DNA of 64,000 bases, taken from NCBI RefSeq assembly GCF_002095435.2, contig NZ_MJEJ02000033.1, positions 1 to 64,000 on the forward strand, given 5' to 3'. The DNA is from Williamsia sp. 1138. GTDB lineage: Bacteria > Actinomycetota > Actinomycetes > Mycobacteriales > Mycobacteriaceae. The first letter of the stretch is position 1; each line of letters starts with the position of its first letter. Positions 52,797 through 62,900 of this stretch are shown here, one piece after another. A program made the translations under genes and the position numbers. The notes beneath the pieces were generated by a model. That model saw only the letters and a list, made by a program, of their open reading frames with translations, had not been told where the DNA came from and ran no database searches.

Positions 52797-52834
52797 GATT
52801 ACGCTGCAGGATCGGGCACGGTCGGCGGGGTCGG

Positions 52835-53377
52835 TCAGCCTCGGGCCCGGCGACGACGATACGCCGCCACGTGAGCCCGGTTGCCGCAACCACCGTCGCT
52901 GCAGAACCGTCTCGACCGGTTCCGTGAGAAGTCGACGAACACTGAGTCGCAGTCTTCACCGGCACATGTCTTGAGTCGTTCGAGTTGGCCGGTGCGAATG
53001 AGGTCGATCAGGGCCATGGCGTTCTCGGCGGCCATCCTGTCGGCGAGCGGAGCCTCGGCGTCGGTCACGTGGATGTGCCAATCCCAGTGGTCGTGCCGAC
53101 TCAGATACGGACGCGCGTCGGCTTCCCGAAGGATGTCGTTGACCTCCCGAGCCACGTCGTCGACGTCCATCGACCACAGGGTGTCGAGCCGCTGCCGTAG
53201 CTTCCGCACGGCCGCCAGCTCCGCATCATCTCCGTCACGGCGGCCCGAATAGCCCTGCTCATCGAGGTATTCGCTCAGCTGCAACGTGGTGGTCATGGTG
53301 TCGACCTCGGCGCGCCCGGTGTTGATCAGCGCGGCTGTGGCAGCAAGCGCCAGATCGGTGTCATGGGCAAAAAGCAT
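52835..53377 (-). CDS. CGNR zinc-finger (ABATE domain) regulator
   Basis: A 180-residue protein with an N-terminal ABATE domain (DTDLALAATAALINTGR, LSEYLDEQGYSGRRDGDDAE) and a C-terminal CGNR zinc finger: cysteines in LKTCAGEDCDSVFVDFSRN and RRFCSDGGCGNRAHVAAYRR. Members are predicted stress- or ligand-responsive transcription factors. It is divergent from an EamA exporter, its likely target, and convergent with the type III PKS. Confidence 0.9.
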   Translation of the reverse strand: MLFAHDTDLALAATAALINTGRAEVDTMTTTLQLSEYLDEQGYSGRRDGDDAELAAVRKLRQRLDTLWSMDVDDVAREVNDILREADARPYLSRHDHWDWHIHVTDAEAPLADRMAAENAMALIDLIRTGQLERLKTCAGEDCDSVFVDFSRNRSRRFCSDGGCGNRAHVAAYRRRRARG

Positions 53378-53464
53378 TTGACTCCTTACGTCCGATCGGC
53401 TTCACTGTAAGGAGTGTAAGCGACATTGGTACTGACGTGCGGACGACCAGCCGAGGAGACCCCG

Positions 53465-54565
53465 GTGAGCAAACCATCCCCCTCGGGTGCTGCCCGCACA
53501 CCCGCGTACGGCCTGCTGGTCGCGGTCACCTCGGCGGTCTGTTTCGGCACGTCGGGTCCGCTCGCCAAGGGTCTCATCGACAGCGGGTGGTCGTCCGCCG
53601 CAGTGACCGCGGCACGACTCGGCCTGGGTTCTCTACTGCTCGTCATCCCCCTCATCCTTCTGCGTCGCAGACTATTTCGGGAACTCGCCAAGTCACCACT
53701 GCTGGTCGTCGCGTACGGCGTACTCGGAGTCGCGGTGGTGCAACTGAGCTTTTTCAACGCCGTCCGCTACCTCGACGTTCCTGTCGCACTGCTGATCGAG
53801 TACTCGGGCCTCATTCTCGTCGTGGCCTACGACTGGTTGATCCGCGGCCGCAAGCCCACGATCCTGACCGGCTTCGGTTGCGTCACCGCGCTCACCGGTC
53901 TGGTGGTGGTGATTCTCGGAGGTAGCGGGATCGGCGACATCGATCCGGTCGGTCTGGTCTGGGCCATTGTCGCCGGTATGGGATTGGCAAGCTATTTCAT
54001 CCTTGCCACAGAAGACTTCTCACGGTCCGGTGGGAGCGTTGATCCCCTCGCGCTCGCTGCCGGCGGATTGATGCTCGGCACCATCGTGATCGCAGTCGCG
54101 GGGGTGGTCGGTCTGCTGCCGATGTCGATGAGCACCGACTCCCCCGTGCTCGCCGACACCGTGGTGCCGTGGTGGCTGGTGGCGCTGGCCATCGCGGGGA
54201 TCTCGACGAGCCTTGCGTACGTCACCGGCGTCACTGCGGTTCGATTGCTCGGTGCGACCCCGGCCTCGTTTGTCGCGCTGATCGAAGTGGTCGCGTCCGC
54301 GGTGGCATCCTGGTGGCTACTCGGTCAGACGATGGCTGCGGCGCAACTCGTCGGTGCCGCGGTGTTGCTCGCAGGGCTCGTGGCGGTCAACCTCGGCGGC
54401 AGACCTCGCGCCACGTCAGACGAATCGTCACTGCACGACCCCTCACTCGACCACCCTTCACTCAATGACGTCGAGGGCGGCCGCGACGATGCCGTCGGCG
54501 TCGATCCCGTGATAGGAGTAGACGTCTTCGAGCGACCCGGTCTGACCAAAACGACTGACCCCTAG
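53465..54565 (+). CDS. EamA-family (DMT) transporter
   Basis: A 366-residue ten-helix exporter with two EamA halves: VTSAVCFGTSGPLAKGLIDS, then VGLVWAIVAGMGLASYFILA and WWLLGQTMAAAQLVGAAVLL. It exports amino acids or metabolites. GTG 53465 has GGAGACCCCG upstream. The hydrophilic C-terminal tail of about 55 residues is longer than usual and its last 36 codons overlap the 3' end of the convergent transketolase-like gene (54458-54565). The tail may have arisen by loss of an earlier stop. Confidence 0.87.
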   Translation: MSKPSPSGAARTPAYGLLVAVTSAVCFGTSGPLAKGLIDSGWSSAAVTAARLGLGSLLLVIPLILLRRRLFRELAKSPLLVVAYGVLGVAVVQLSFFNAVRYLDVPVALLIEYSGLILVVAYDWLIRGRKPTILTGFGCVTALTGLVVVILGGSGIGDIDPVGLVWAIVAGMGLASYFILATEDFSRSGGSVDPLALAAGGLMLGTIVIAVAGVVGLLPMSMSTDSPVLADTVVPWWLVALAIAGISTSLAYVTGVTAVRLLGATPASFVALIEVVASAVASWWLLGQTMAAAQLVGAAVLLAGLVAVNLGGRPRATSDESSLHDPSLDHPSLNDVEGGRDDAVGVDPVIGVDVFERPGLTKTTDP

Positions 54566-56797
54566 CGCAACTCCTGGGACACCGTTGACGGTGGGAAGGA
54601 ACGCAAGGGTGTGCGGATGCCCGTCCAGCACGGTCACCATCGGTGCCGCCCGGTGCGTCGCGAAGATCTGGTCGAGAATCCAGGTCGGCCCATCACCGTG
54701 GCCGCGGCGGGACTGCAGCGCCTCGAAGAGCAAACCCGGGCTCGTCACACAGATCACCTCGGCCGACACGCCCTGTTCCTCCAGACGGTTCGCTGCCGCA
54801 AGGGTTTCGGTGATCACCGCACCCATCCCGACCAGGGTCACCGCGGGCTGTCGTACGTGCCGCAGGGTGTACGCCCCCGCCACCACCTGCCGTCGTCGTC
54901 GCTCACGAGCAGCCGGATCGACCGGCACCGCGGCGAGCGACTGACTCACGGGTCGGGTCGACAGCCGCAGATACGACGACAGGCCGCCGGGCCGACCCAG
55001 CCGTGCCATGCACGCCAGGAGAACCCATTCTGCGTCGAGCGCGAACGCCGGCTCATAGCTGACGCATTCCGGCTGCTCCAGACCTATCGAAGGCGTCGTG
55101 ATCGATTGATGGGCGCCACCTTCGGCGGCGAGCGTCACCCCCGAGGGGGTGCCGACGAGAATCGACTGTCCGCCGGCATAGATGCCGTACGACCACGGTT
55201 CCAGGGCACGTCCCACGAACGGGTCGTACAGCACCCCGATGGGGAACAGCGGCTGCCCCCATCGACTCCAGGTGGCGCCGAGTTCGCCGATCAACCCGAC
55301 CAGGTTGGTCTCGGCGATCCCGAGTTCCATGTGCTGACCGGCCGGGTTCTCGGTCCAGTGCATCATCGTCTGCGCGTCGTCGGCGAACCAGTCCCGTCGC
55401 TCACTGGTCGACCAGACACCCACCTTGTTCAGCCAGCCCGCGAGATTGGTGGTGGAACTGACGTCCGGACTCACTGTCACCACACGCTTGGCCACGTCCG
55501 GGGACTCCCGCGTGAGATCGAGCAGTGCCCTACCGAGCGCCGCCTGGGTTGTCGATGTTCCCGACGGGGTGCGGCCGAAGTCGGTGGGTACCGTCGGAGG
55601 CGCCGACTCCGTCACCGGTTCACGGCGCAGCGCCTCCGCAGTGCGCAGGCAGAGTCGTCCGGCATTGCCCGTCGATTCGAAACGCTGCCACGGGCTGCCC
55701 GGATCCATCCCCAGTTGCCCCGCGAAATCGGCGAATTGCTCGACCGTCAGCAGGGACGAATGGTTCTGAGGGTGGCCCTCGGTGGGCAGGGCGTGACCTT
55801 TGATCGTGTACGCGATGACAATCGACGGCCTGGTGTCGTCGATCTGCGCGAACGCCTCGCCCAGCGCCTCGAGATCATGACCACCGAGGTTGCGGATCGC
55901 ACTGAGCAGTGTGGAGTCGTCGAGATCGGCGATGACGGCCGCGACAGCATCCGCGCCTGGACCATCGCCCGGCAACCGGGAACGTACCTCGTCCGCGTCG
56001 CAGCGCAGCAGTCGCTGGTACTCGGGGTTCGACATCTGCACGATGCGGGCTCGCAGTGCATCGCCACCGGACCGCGCGAACAGCGATTCCAGCAGTGCGC
56101 CGAATTGCACGGTGATCACCTGCCAGCCTGCCGCGGAGAACATCTTCTCGAGTCGACCGGCGGCAATGTTCGGGACCACCCGGTCCAGCGACTGCCGATT
56201 CATGTCGACGATCCAGACGATCTCGCCCATCTCCGCGACCGACGGATCGCCGATCGCCTCCCATACGGCGCCTTCGTCGAGCTCGGCATCACCCACGAGC
56301 GAGTACTGCCGACCCGCGCCCGCACCACCGAAGGTCGTCTCGACGTACCTGCGCGCCATCGCGCCCCAGATGGGCGCGGTGGCACCGATCCCGACAGAGC
56401 CGGTCGAATAGTCCACCGGATCCGGATCCTTGACCCGACTGGGATAGCTCTGCAGTCCCCCGAACTCGCGCAGGGTCGTCAGATACTTCTCGTCGAGTTC
56501 GCCCAGCAGGTAGTTGATCGAATGCAGGACCGGAGACGCGTGCGGTTTGACCGATACCCGGTCGCCCGGCCGCAGATGTTCGAACCACAGCGCGGTCATG
56601 ATCGACGTGATCGACGCGCAGGAGGCCTGGTGCCCACCGACCTTCATGCCGCTCTGGTTCGGTCGAATTCTGTTGGCATGATGGATGATCGACGTGGCAG
56701 TCCAGAGAACCCGCTGTTCGATCTCCCGCATCGCCGCTGCGTGGTCGGAATCGTGTGACGACGTTGCGTCCACTGGGGCCTCGGCACTGTCCGTCAT
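54458..56797 (-). CDS. Transketolase/AceE-like thiamine-diphosphate enzyme
   Basis: A 779-residue protein with all domains of an AceE-type E1 or transketolase: TPP-binding region QYSLVGDAELDEGAVWEAIG, where GDG is replaced by GDA, the pyrimidine domain with MELGIAETNLVGLIGELGAT, and the C-terminal domain AVTLVGMGAVITETLAAANR. The substrate side has NRIRPNQSGMKVGGHQASCA. ATG 56797 was chosen; the longer frame is unsupported. No E2 or E3 genes are close, so its reaction (pyruvate, other 2-oxo acid or ketose) is uncertain. Confidence 0.82.
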   Translation of the reverse strand: MTDSAEAPVDATSSHDSDHAAAMREIEQRVLWTATSIIHHANRIRPNQSGMKVGGHQASCASITSIMTALWFEHLRPGDRVSVKPHASPVLHSINYLLGELDEKYLTTLREFGGLQSYPSRVKDPDPVDYSTGSVGIGATAPIWGAMARRYVETTFGGAGAGRQYSLVGDAELDEGAVWEAIGDPSVAEMGEIVWIVDMNRQSLDRVVPNIAAGRLEKMFSAAGWQVITVQFGALLESLFARSGGDALRARIVQMSNPEYQRLLRCDADEVRSRLPGDGPGADAVAAVIADLDDSTLLSAIRNLGGHDLEALGEAFAQIDDTRPSIVIAYTIKGHALPTEGHPQNHSSLLTVEQFADFAGQLGMDPGSPWQRFESTGNAGRLCLRTAEALRREPVTESAPPTVPTDFGRTPSGTSTTQAALGRALLDLTRESPDVAKRVVTVSPDVSSTTNLAGWLNKVGVWSTSERRDWFADDAQTMMHWTENPAGQHMELGIAETNLVGLIGELGATWSRWGQPLFPIGVLYDPFVGRALEPWSYGIYAGGQSILVGTPSGVTLAAEGGAHQSITTPSIGLEQPECVSYEPAFALDAEWVLLACMARLGRPGGLSSYLRLSTRPVSQSLAAVPVDPAARERRRRQVVAGAYTLRHVRQPAVTLVGMGAVITETLAAANRLEEQGVSAEVICVTSPGLLFEALQSRRGHGDGPTWILDQIFATHRAAPMVTVLDGHPHTLAFLPTVNGVPGVALGVSRFGQTGSLEDVYSYHGIDADGIVAAALDVIE

Positions 56798-56978
56798 ACG
56801 GTGATCCTGCCTTGCGCGGTCGAGCACGACAAGCGTCCTGGAGATCTCGCGCACCGACGGTGCCGCTGCCGGGATCCGACTCGGGTTTGCCGATGGCCCC
56901 ACCGGGTACCCACCAACGTCTTTCCATGTGCGGAGGACCACTGTAGTTCGCGCACGAGTGAAACCGAAGGAGTTCATG

Positions 56979-57674
56979 ATGGCGAAAATCTTGTTCGTGG
57001 TGACCGGAGCACGACATTGGACACTGGCCGACGGCTCGCAGCATCCGACAGGGTTCTGGGCCGAAGAGTTCGTCGCGCCCTATGAGGCGTTCACACAAGC
57101 AGGCCACGAGGTGGTGGTCGCCACGCCGGGTGGTGTGGTCCCGGTGGTGGACGAAGGCAGTTTGAGCCCCGATGTCAACGGCGGCCAGGAGAACGCCGAC
57201 GCAATCGCCGAAAAGGTCCGGTCGAATACCGCTCTCAAGCAAGCGGTTCCACTGGACTCGGTGAGTCTCGACGACTACATCGCGGTGTTCTACCCCGGCG
57301 GCCACGGTCCCATGGAGGACCTCGCGGTCGATGAGACCTCTGGCGCGTTGCTGAACGAGATCATCGATTCAGGGAAGCCTTTGGGGGTGGTGTGCCACGC
57401 ACCCGCGGCGCTCTTGGCCGCGACGCGGGCCGATGGATCCGCCACCTTCGCGGGGTACCGGTTGACCGGATTCTCCAATGCCGAGGAAGCTCAGGCCGGC
57501 CTGGCCGACAAGGCGAAGTGGTTGTTGCAAGACCGGCTGGTGGAACTCGGCGTCGACTATCAGGAGGGCGCGCCATGGGAGCCCAAGGTCGTCGTCGACC
57601 GCACTCTCTTCACGGGCCAAAATCCCGCGTCGTCGGCTCCGCTCGCCGAAAAGATCCTCTCCGCCCTCGACTGA
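56979..57674 (+). CDS. DJ-1/PfpI-family (class I glutamine amidotransferase-like) protein
   Basis: A 231-residue Hsp31-like protein. The nucleophile elbow is PLGVVCHAPAALLAATR, with the upstream Glu in FWAEEFVAPYEAFTQAGHEV and the FYPGGHGPMEDLA loop. Relatives act as glyoxalase III, chaperones or deglycases. ATG 56979 lies seven bases after GAAGGAG; ATG 56976 is directly before it. It diverges from the thiamine-dependent enzyme and ends in a strong hairpin. Confidence 0.9.
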   Translation: MAKILFVVTGARHWTLADGSQHPTGFWAEEFVAPYEAFTQAGHEVVVATPGGVVPVVDEGSLSPDVNGGQENADAIAEKVRSNTALKQAVPLDSVSLDDYIAVFYPGGHGPMEDLAVDETSGALLNEIIDSGKPLGVVCHAPAALLAATRADGSATFAGYRLTGFSNAEEAQAGLADKAKWLLQDRLVELGVDYQEGAPWEPKVVVDRTLFTGQNPASSAPLAEKILSALD

Positions 57675-57685
57675 GAGCGGTCGTA

Positions 57686-57725
57686 CGCACCGATGGCCCC
57701 GACAACAGTCGGGGCCACCGGTGCG
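57686..57725 (+). terminator. 18-bp hairpin after the PfpI gene
   Basis: CGCACCGATGGCCCCGAC (57686-57703) pairs with GTCGGGGCCACCGGTGCG (57708-57725) at 17 of 18 positions with an AACA loop. Confidence 0.85.
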
Positions 57726-57829
57726 TCTACGTTGCCGACTTGCGCCCGGGTCAAGGTCCGACCGGGCGGTACGCATGGCCTGGTGACCCCTCGCGGAATT
57801 AAACGGACCGTGGTTTCATTTACATTGTT

Positions 57830-58849
57830 ATGAAGAACATCGGATTCCTGTCCTTTGGACATTGGTCGGACTCGCCCGGCTCACAGACGCGGTCGGCGGG
57901 CGACACCCTGCTGCAGTCGATCGACCTCGCAGTCGCAGCCGAGGAACTCGGCGCCGACGGTGCGTACTTCCGTGTCCACCACTTCGCACGGCAGCTCGCC
58001 TCACCCTTCCCACTCCTCGCGGCAGTCGGCGCCAAGACGAACCGGATCGAGATCGGCACCGGTGTAATCGACATGCGCTACGAGAACCCGATGTACATGG
58101 CGGAAGACGCCGGGTCCGCCGACCTCATCTCCGAAGGCCGGTTGCAGCTGGGCATCAGCAGGGGATCACCCGAACAGGTGATCAATGGATACCAGTATTT
58201 CGGCTACGTACCGGGCGACGAGACCACGGACGCCGACATGGCCCGCGAACACACGGCCGTCTTCTTGAAGGTCATCGAGAACGCCAAGTTCGCGCAGCCC
58301 AACCCGTCACCGATGTTCCCGAATCCGCCGGGAGCACTGGGCATCGAGCCGCAGGCCCCGGGCTTACGCGATCGGATCTGGTGGGGCGCGGGAAGTCGCG
58401 CGACCGCGGAATGGACCGCGCAGCAGGGTATGAACCTGATGAGCTCAACGCTGTTGACAGAAGACACCGGGGTCCCGTTCCATCAGCTGCAGGCCGAGCA
58501 GATATCGCTGTTCCGCGACGCCTGGAAAGAAGCCGGACACGGGCGCGAGCCACGAGTGTCGGTGAGCCGCAGCATCTTCGCACTGACCGACGACCGTGAC
58601 CGCGCCTACTTCGGGCGCGGTGGCGACGATGCCGATCAGGTCGGCGTCATCGACGGCGGTATCGCCAGATTCGGCCGGAGCTACGCCGACGAGCCCGACC
58701 GGCTCATCGAGCAACTCCGCGAAGACGAGGCCATCGCCGCCGCGGACACACTGCTACTGACCGTCCCCAATCAGCTCGGTGTCGAATACAACGCCCACGT
58801 GATCGAATCGATCCTCAAGCATGTCGCACCCGCTCTCGGCTGGCGCTGA
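57830..58849 (+). CDS. Luciferase-like (LLM-class) flavin oxidoreductase
   Basis: A 339-residue bacterial-luciferase-fold monooxygenase. It begins MKNIGFLSFGHWSDSPGSQT and has the conserved HH in YFRVHHFARQLASPFPLLAA and the cofactor region IGTGVIDMRYENPMYMAEDA, then RLQLGISRGSPEQVINGYQY. There is no ribosome site before ATG 57830, so it may be leaderless. A short dyad, ACGG-A-CCGT, lies at 57803-57811. FMNH2 use is likely from the HH and subgroup resemblance. The substrate is unknown. Confidence 0.88.
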   Translation: MKNIGFLSFGHWSDSPGSQTRSAGDTLLQSIDLAVAAEELGADGAYFRVHHFARQLASPFPLLAAVGAKTNRIEIGTGVIDMRYENPMYMAEDAGSADLISEGRLQLGISRGSPEQVINGYQYFGYVPGDETTDADMAREHTAVFLKVIENAKFAQPNPSPMFPNPPGALGIEPQAPGLRDRIWWGAGSRATAEWTAQQGMNLMSSTLLTEDTGVPFHQLQAEQISLFRDAWKEAGHGREPRVSVSRSIFALTDDRDRAYFGRGGDDADQVGVIDGGIARFGRSYADEPDRLIEQLREDEAIAAADTLLLTVPNQLGVEYNAHVIESILKHVAPALGWR

Positions 58850-59432
58850 CCCCATCGGATCAATTGTCTTCACCTCGGGTGGACTCGCCCGCAACCAACA
58901 CGATCAGATAATTCTCAGCGTGAAGGTTTGAAGTCAGCGAGGTCTTGCTGCAGGGTCCCTGTACGCACTGATCGTTGAATGGAACAAGGTGAGTAACCGA
59001 CGTGTTCGGAGTCCCATTATCCTCGCGCATCCCCGTGCGCTCGGCCTCCGCACCGACAATGAGCGCAACGATCAGGTACGAGGTGGTCGCGACACGGGGG
59101 TGAGCAACGACTCATAACGTTCTTCGGGGTCGATTCCGAGTCTGCAGATGTCGCAATTTGACGATCGGGAACATTCTTGATCTCGGTATCAACAAACGCC
59201 GAGTACTCTATGGCATCTCGTAATGTGCGTCGGCACAGCATTTCTGAGAATCAAGAAAGTTACAGAAGATGTGACGGTGCTGCGGATTGCCATCGTGAAC
59301 AGTTGACAAGTCCGGCGTCCTACTCCGCCGATAGGCGATGAGTCGACCAAACGTAGTACAGATCAACGCCCCGACCCGCTATTGTTGACAAAGAACCAGA
59401 CACCCGCTAATCCAAAAGGACGTGCAGCCGAA
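58850..59432. other. 583-base non-coding region before lsr2, lower GC
   Basis: No credible gene is seen; short frames on both strands match nothing. The stretch is visibly richer in A and T than its surroundings. A possible promoter for lsr2 lies at its end: TTGACA (59385-59390), 17 bases, TAATCC (59408-59413). It may hold Lsr2-binding sites, as Lsr2 prefers AT-rich DNA. Confidence 0.5.
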
Positions 59433-59795
59433 GTGGCAACAGTTACTCGATTCGAATTCGTCGACGACATCGACGGCAAACCCCTCGACGTAGACGATGT
59501 CAATGTAGTGCAGTGGGCCTGGCTGGGCGTCGAGTACGAATTCGAGACCAGCACGGCCAATCTCGATCGTATCGAGAACGGCCGTCTACCCGTCTCTACC
59601 TTGCTCGCGAAGTCGCGTCGTACCGGTGGGCGCAAGAAGTCCCCATCACACAGTTCCGCGTCCAAGCCGGCCGCCGCAGCCGGATCCACCGACACCAAGG
59701 CGATCCGTGAGTGGGCCCAGCAGAACGGGTACGAGGTCTCCGACCGCGGCAGGATCCCCGCCGGTATCGTCGAAGCCTTCACCAGCGCGCACTGA
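59433..59795 (+). CDS. lsr2: Lsr2-family nucleoid protein (paralogue)
   Basis: A 120-residue H-NS-like silencer. The N-terminal dimerisation domain is VTRFEFVDDIDGKPLDVDDV then WAWLGVEYEFETSTANLDRI. A Lys/Ala/Ser linker leads to the C-terminal DNA-binding domain with the AT-hook-like loop: IREWAQQNGYEVSDRGRIPA. It departs from the housekeeping Lsr2 in the first half, so it may be a second copy. GTG 59433 was chosen to match Lsr2 N-termini; TTG 59382 is an in-frame alternative. It lies beside the NRPS gene, a typical Lsr2-silenced kind of locus. Confidence 0.88.
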   Translation: MATVTRFEFVDDIDGKPLDVDDVNVVQWAWLGVEYEFETSTANLDRIENGRLPVSTLLAKSRRTGGRKKSPSHSSASKPAAAAGSTDTKAIREWAQQNGYEVSDRGRIPAGIVEAFTSAH

Positions 59796-59827
59796 CTCAC
59801 CCGCCTGAACAAGGCGCAGCTCGGCCC

Positions 59828-59876
59828 AGCCGGTCGGCTCGATTCTCTGAGCAGAGAATGGAGCCGGCCGGCTTTT
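59828..59876 (+). terminator. Strong intrinsic terminator after lsr2
   Basis: AGCCGGTCGGCTC (59828-59840) pairs with GAGCCGGCCGGCT (59861-59873) with one wobble, enclosing an inner stem ATTCTCT/AGAGAAT (59842-59859), and TTTT follows. It also separates lsr2 from the convergent NRPS gene. Confidence 0.9.
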
Positions 59877-59924
59877 GTATGCACAGAATGCGCTCGCAGC
59901 GACCACCAGGCGGCGGCAGCGAGT

Positions 59925-62900
59925 TCAGCTGAGCGCGCCCGGGTAATGACGCAGATCGGCGAACCAGCTGTGCACCATTGCGATCAGCGTGGGCTCCTCC
60001 CACATCGACACCGGGTAGAGGACTTCGACGTAACCATCTTCACCGTCGGTCACCGCGACATGCATATCGCATTTCGCAATGGCCGGCGGCCGTGGGGTGA
60101 CAACCAATCCGCTGCGGATCGCCCTGTCGACCAATGTGGTTGTCGGTGTGCCGTTCTCGACGGTCAGCATCACTTGGAAGATCGGATGCGCCGCATTCTT
60201 CTTCGGCCACATCGCACGAACCACGTCGACGAACGGGATATCGGCGTTCGACATCGCGCGCACCTCGGCCGATGCCACCGTCGCAAGGTGCGCGCTCACA
60301 TCGCCGTGGTCTGCCGGGCATACAACGGGAACGGTATTGACGAACATCCCGACAACGTCATCGAGTCGATCGTCGATGCGCCCGGAGGTCAGGGCTCCTA
60401 CGGCCACGACGTCGGCGCCCGCGCGCCGACAGAGCAGTCGGGCAAGCGACGCCCTGAGCACCGTCGTGGTCGACACCGCGTGAACGGCCGCAATCGAACG
60501 AATGGACGGCCACAGGTCGTCGAACCAGACTCGGACGCGGGCGCCGTCAGGGTTCCAGGTGGTAGGCCTCGGCCGGTCACTGGGCGTCGCGAAGGGGCCC
60601 GATATCGACACCAACTCTGATTTCCAGAACTCCAGTTGTCTGCGGTGCAGCGACTCCGGGTCACCGACATCACCGAGGCGGCGGTTGGCCCAGCTGATGT
60701 AGTCGACATAGCTGACGGCGCCGGCGTCACGATGCGGCGGTTCGGAATCAGCGACCGACTCTGAGTAGGCAGCAGCCAGATCTCTGGCGATGATGCCGAG
60801 GGACCAGCCGTCGACGAAGAGATGGTGGGCGCACACCGCGATCGTGGTCGTTCCCGCCGACACACACATGCCGAGTCGGATCGGATGGTCGGTCGCAGGA
60901 TCGATTGCGGTATCCAGAAACTCGGCCACCGAGGCGTCCGAGTCGGTCAACGGAACGACGATGTCCGCGCTGTCGGCCGTATCGATGACCACCCCACCGG
61001 CGGCATGGCGGCTCCGCAACATTGCGTGCCGGCGAACGACTGTGCAGGCTGCCCGATTCATCGCTCGCAGGTCGAGTTCTGCCGCGATCTGGACCACGAA
61101 CGGGATCAGGGCGCCTGCGACCGGGCCGTCCAGGTCGACGTTGCGCTGCGGCGGTGCGAACACGTGCGGGCCGGGGCTATCGTCGCTACGCAGAGTCGAC
61201 AACTCTGCGGAACGCGTACCGAGCCGACGTGCCAACGCCGCCGGGGTCCGGTACTCGAACACGTCCCGAACGGTCAGTGATGCCGCAGCACCGGAGTTGA
61301 GTTGAGCGACGAGTCCCGTCGCCGACAGCGAATCTCCACCGAGTTCGAAGAAGTCGTCGTCGGCGCCGACGAGCACGGCACCGGTGGCGGACTCGAAAGC
61401 GGCGACAACATGTCGTTCTCTGTCATCACCGGGAGCGCGGAACGGACTCGATGCCAGATACGAAGGGGCCGGAAGCGCCGTCCGATCGACCTTGCCCGCC
61501 GGAGTCAATGGGATCTCGTCGACAAACGTGATCGAGCTGGGAACCATGTACGGGGGCAGTGCGGCGTCCACACTCTCCCGCAGGGTGTTGCTTGTCGGAC
61601 TCGGTGACGTAGCCGCGACATAGGACGCGAGTTGAGTCGACCGACGATGCTGCACGGCAACCGTGATCGCAGCCTTCACCCCTGCCTGGGCACGCAGGAC
61701 GGCATCGATCTCGGCCGGTTCGACACGATTGCCCCTGATCTTGACCTGATGGTCGGTCCGGCCGAGAAAGTCCAACGACCCGTCCGCCCGCCATGCGGCC
61801 CGATCGCCTGTTCGGTACATGCGATCGCCACCCGTGCCGGTGGGATCGGCAACGAAGTTCGCGGCGGTGAGCCCGGTCCGGTCGAGGTAGCCACGAGCCA
61901 CGGCCGGCCCGCTCACGTAGAGGTCACCCCCCACGGCCGGTGGCACCGGACGCAGATCTCGATCCAGGATCTGGACCCGGACGCCGGACATCGGGCGACC
62001 TATCGGCAATGGCAGAGACGAGATCGATTCAGGCACCACCGGATCGGTCATCGTCACGCTGCACGTTGTCTCAGTGGGTCCGTAAGCGCAGCGCACCGTG
62101 GCACGTTCCGCAAACTGGGCGATCACCTCTGGAGGGCAGACGTCTCCCCCGACGATGATGTGCGTCACCGTGGGTATATCGGCCGGATCGAGGGTCGCAA
62201 GGACACCGGGGGTGAGGAAAACATGAGAGACCCCATGGTCGGTCAGATGCTTCGCCAGATCTGCGCCGCCGACGATGGTGTCCGGAACGATGAGCAATGC
62301 GGCCCCGGAGATCGCTGCGGAGAGCATTTCGACCACAGCGGTGTCGAAGGCCGGTGAGGCCATGTGTGCGACAACCGACTTCGGCGAGAGGCCGTAGCTA
62401 CGACAGATCTCGGTCGCCAACGCGCTGAGTCCGGTGCCGGTGACGACAACACCTTTGGGTGTCCCGGTGGATCCGGAGGTGAAGATCAGATACGCCGCGA
62501 GGTGCGGAGATGGGGCGCATACACGGGCCGGGCCACCGACACGCTCATCGTGTTCTCCGCGGGGTCCGAGCCGGAGTGTCTCGATGTCGGGGAGGTTGTC
62601 CGGAGGGGTCGCGCTGCTGCAGAGCAGGATTGTCGCGGCGCTCTCCGTCAGCACGAGTTCCTGGCGGACTCGCGGATAGCGGCTGTCGATGGGCACGTAG
62701 CAGGCACCGACCGCGGCCACGGCGTGAAAGGCGATGACTTCGGAGACACTCCGAGAGAGCATGACGGCTACTCGATCCTCGGGTCCGATAGTGCGCGCCC
62801 GTAGGGTCGTCGCCAGCAGATCGACGGCCCGTGCGAGGTCGGAGTGACTCAAGATCGTGCCCGATTCGACGACTGCGGGACGCGCCGACCGATGATGTGT

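Noticed and set aside
54611-56758. 715-codon open frame on the plus strand
   Set aside because: It is exactly antisense to the transketolase-like gene, matches no family and is rich in Arg/His as expected for a shadow frame in high-GC DNA.
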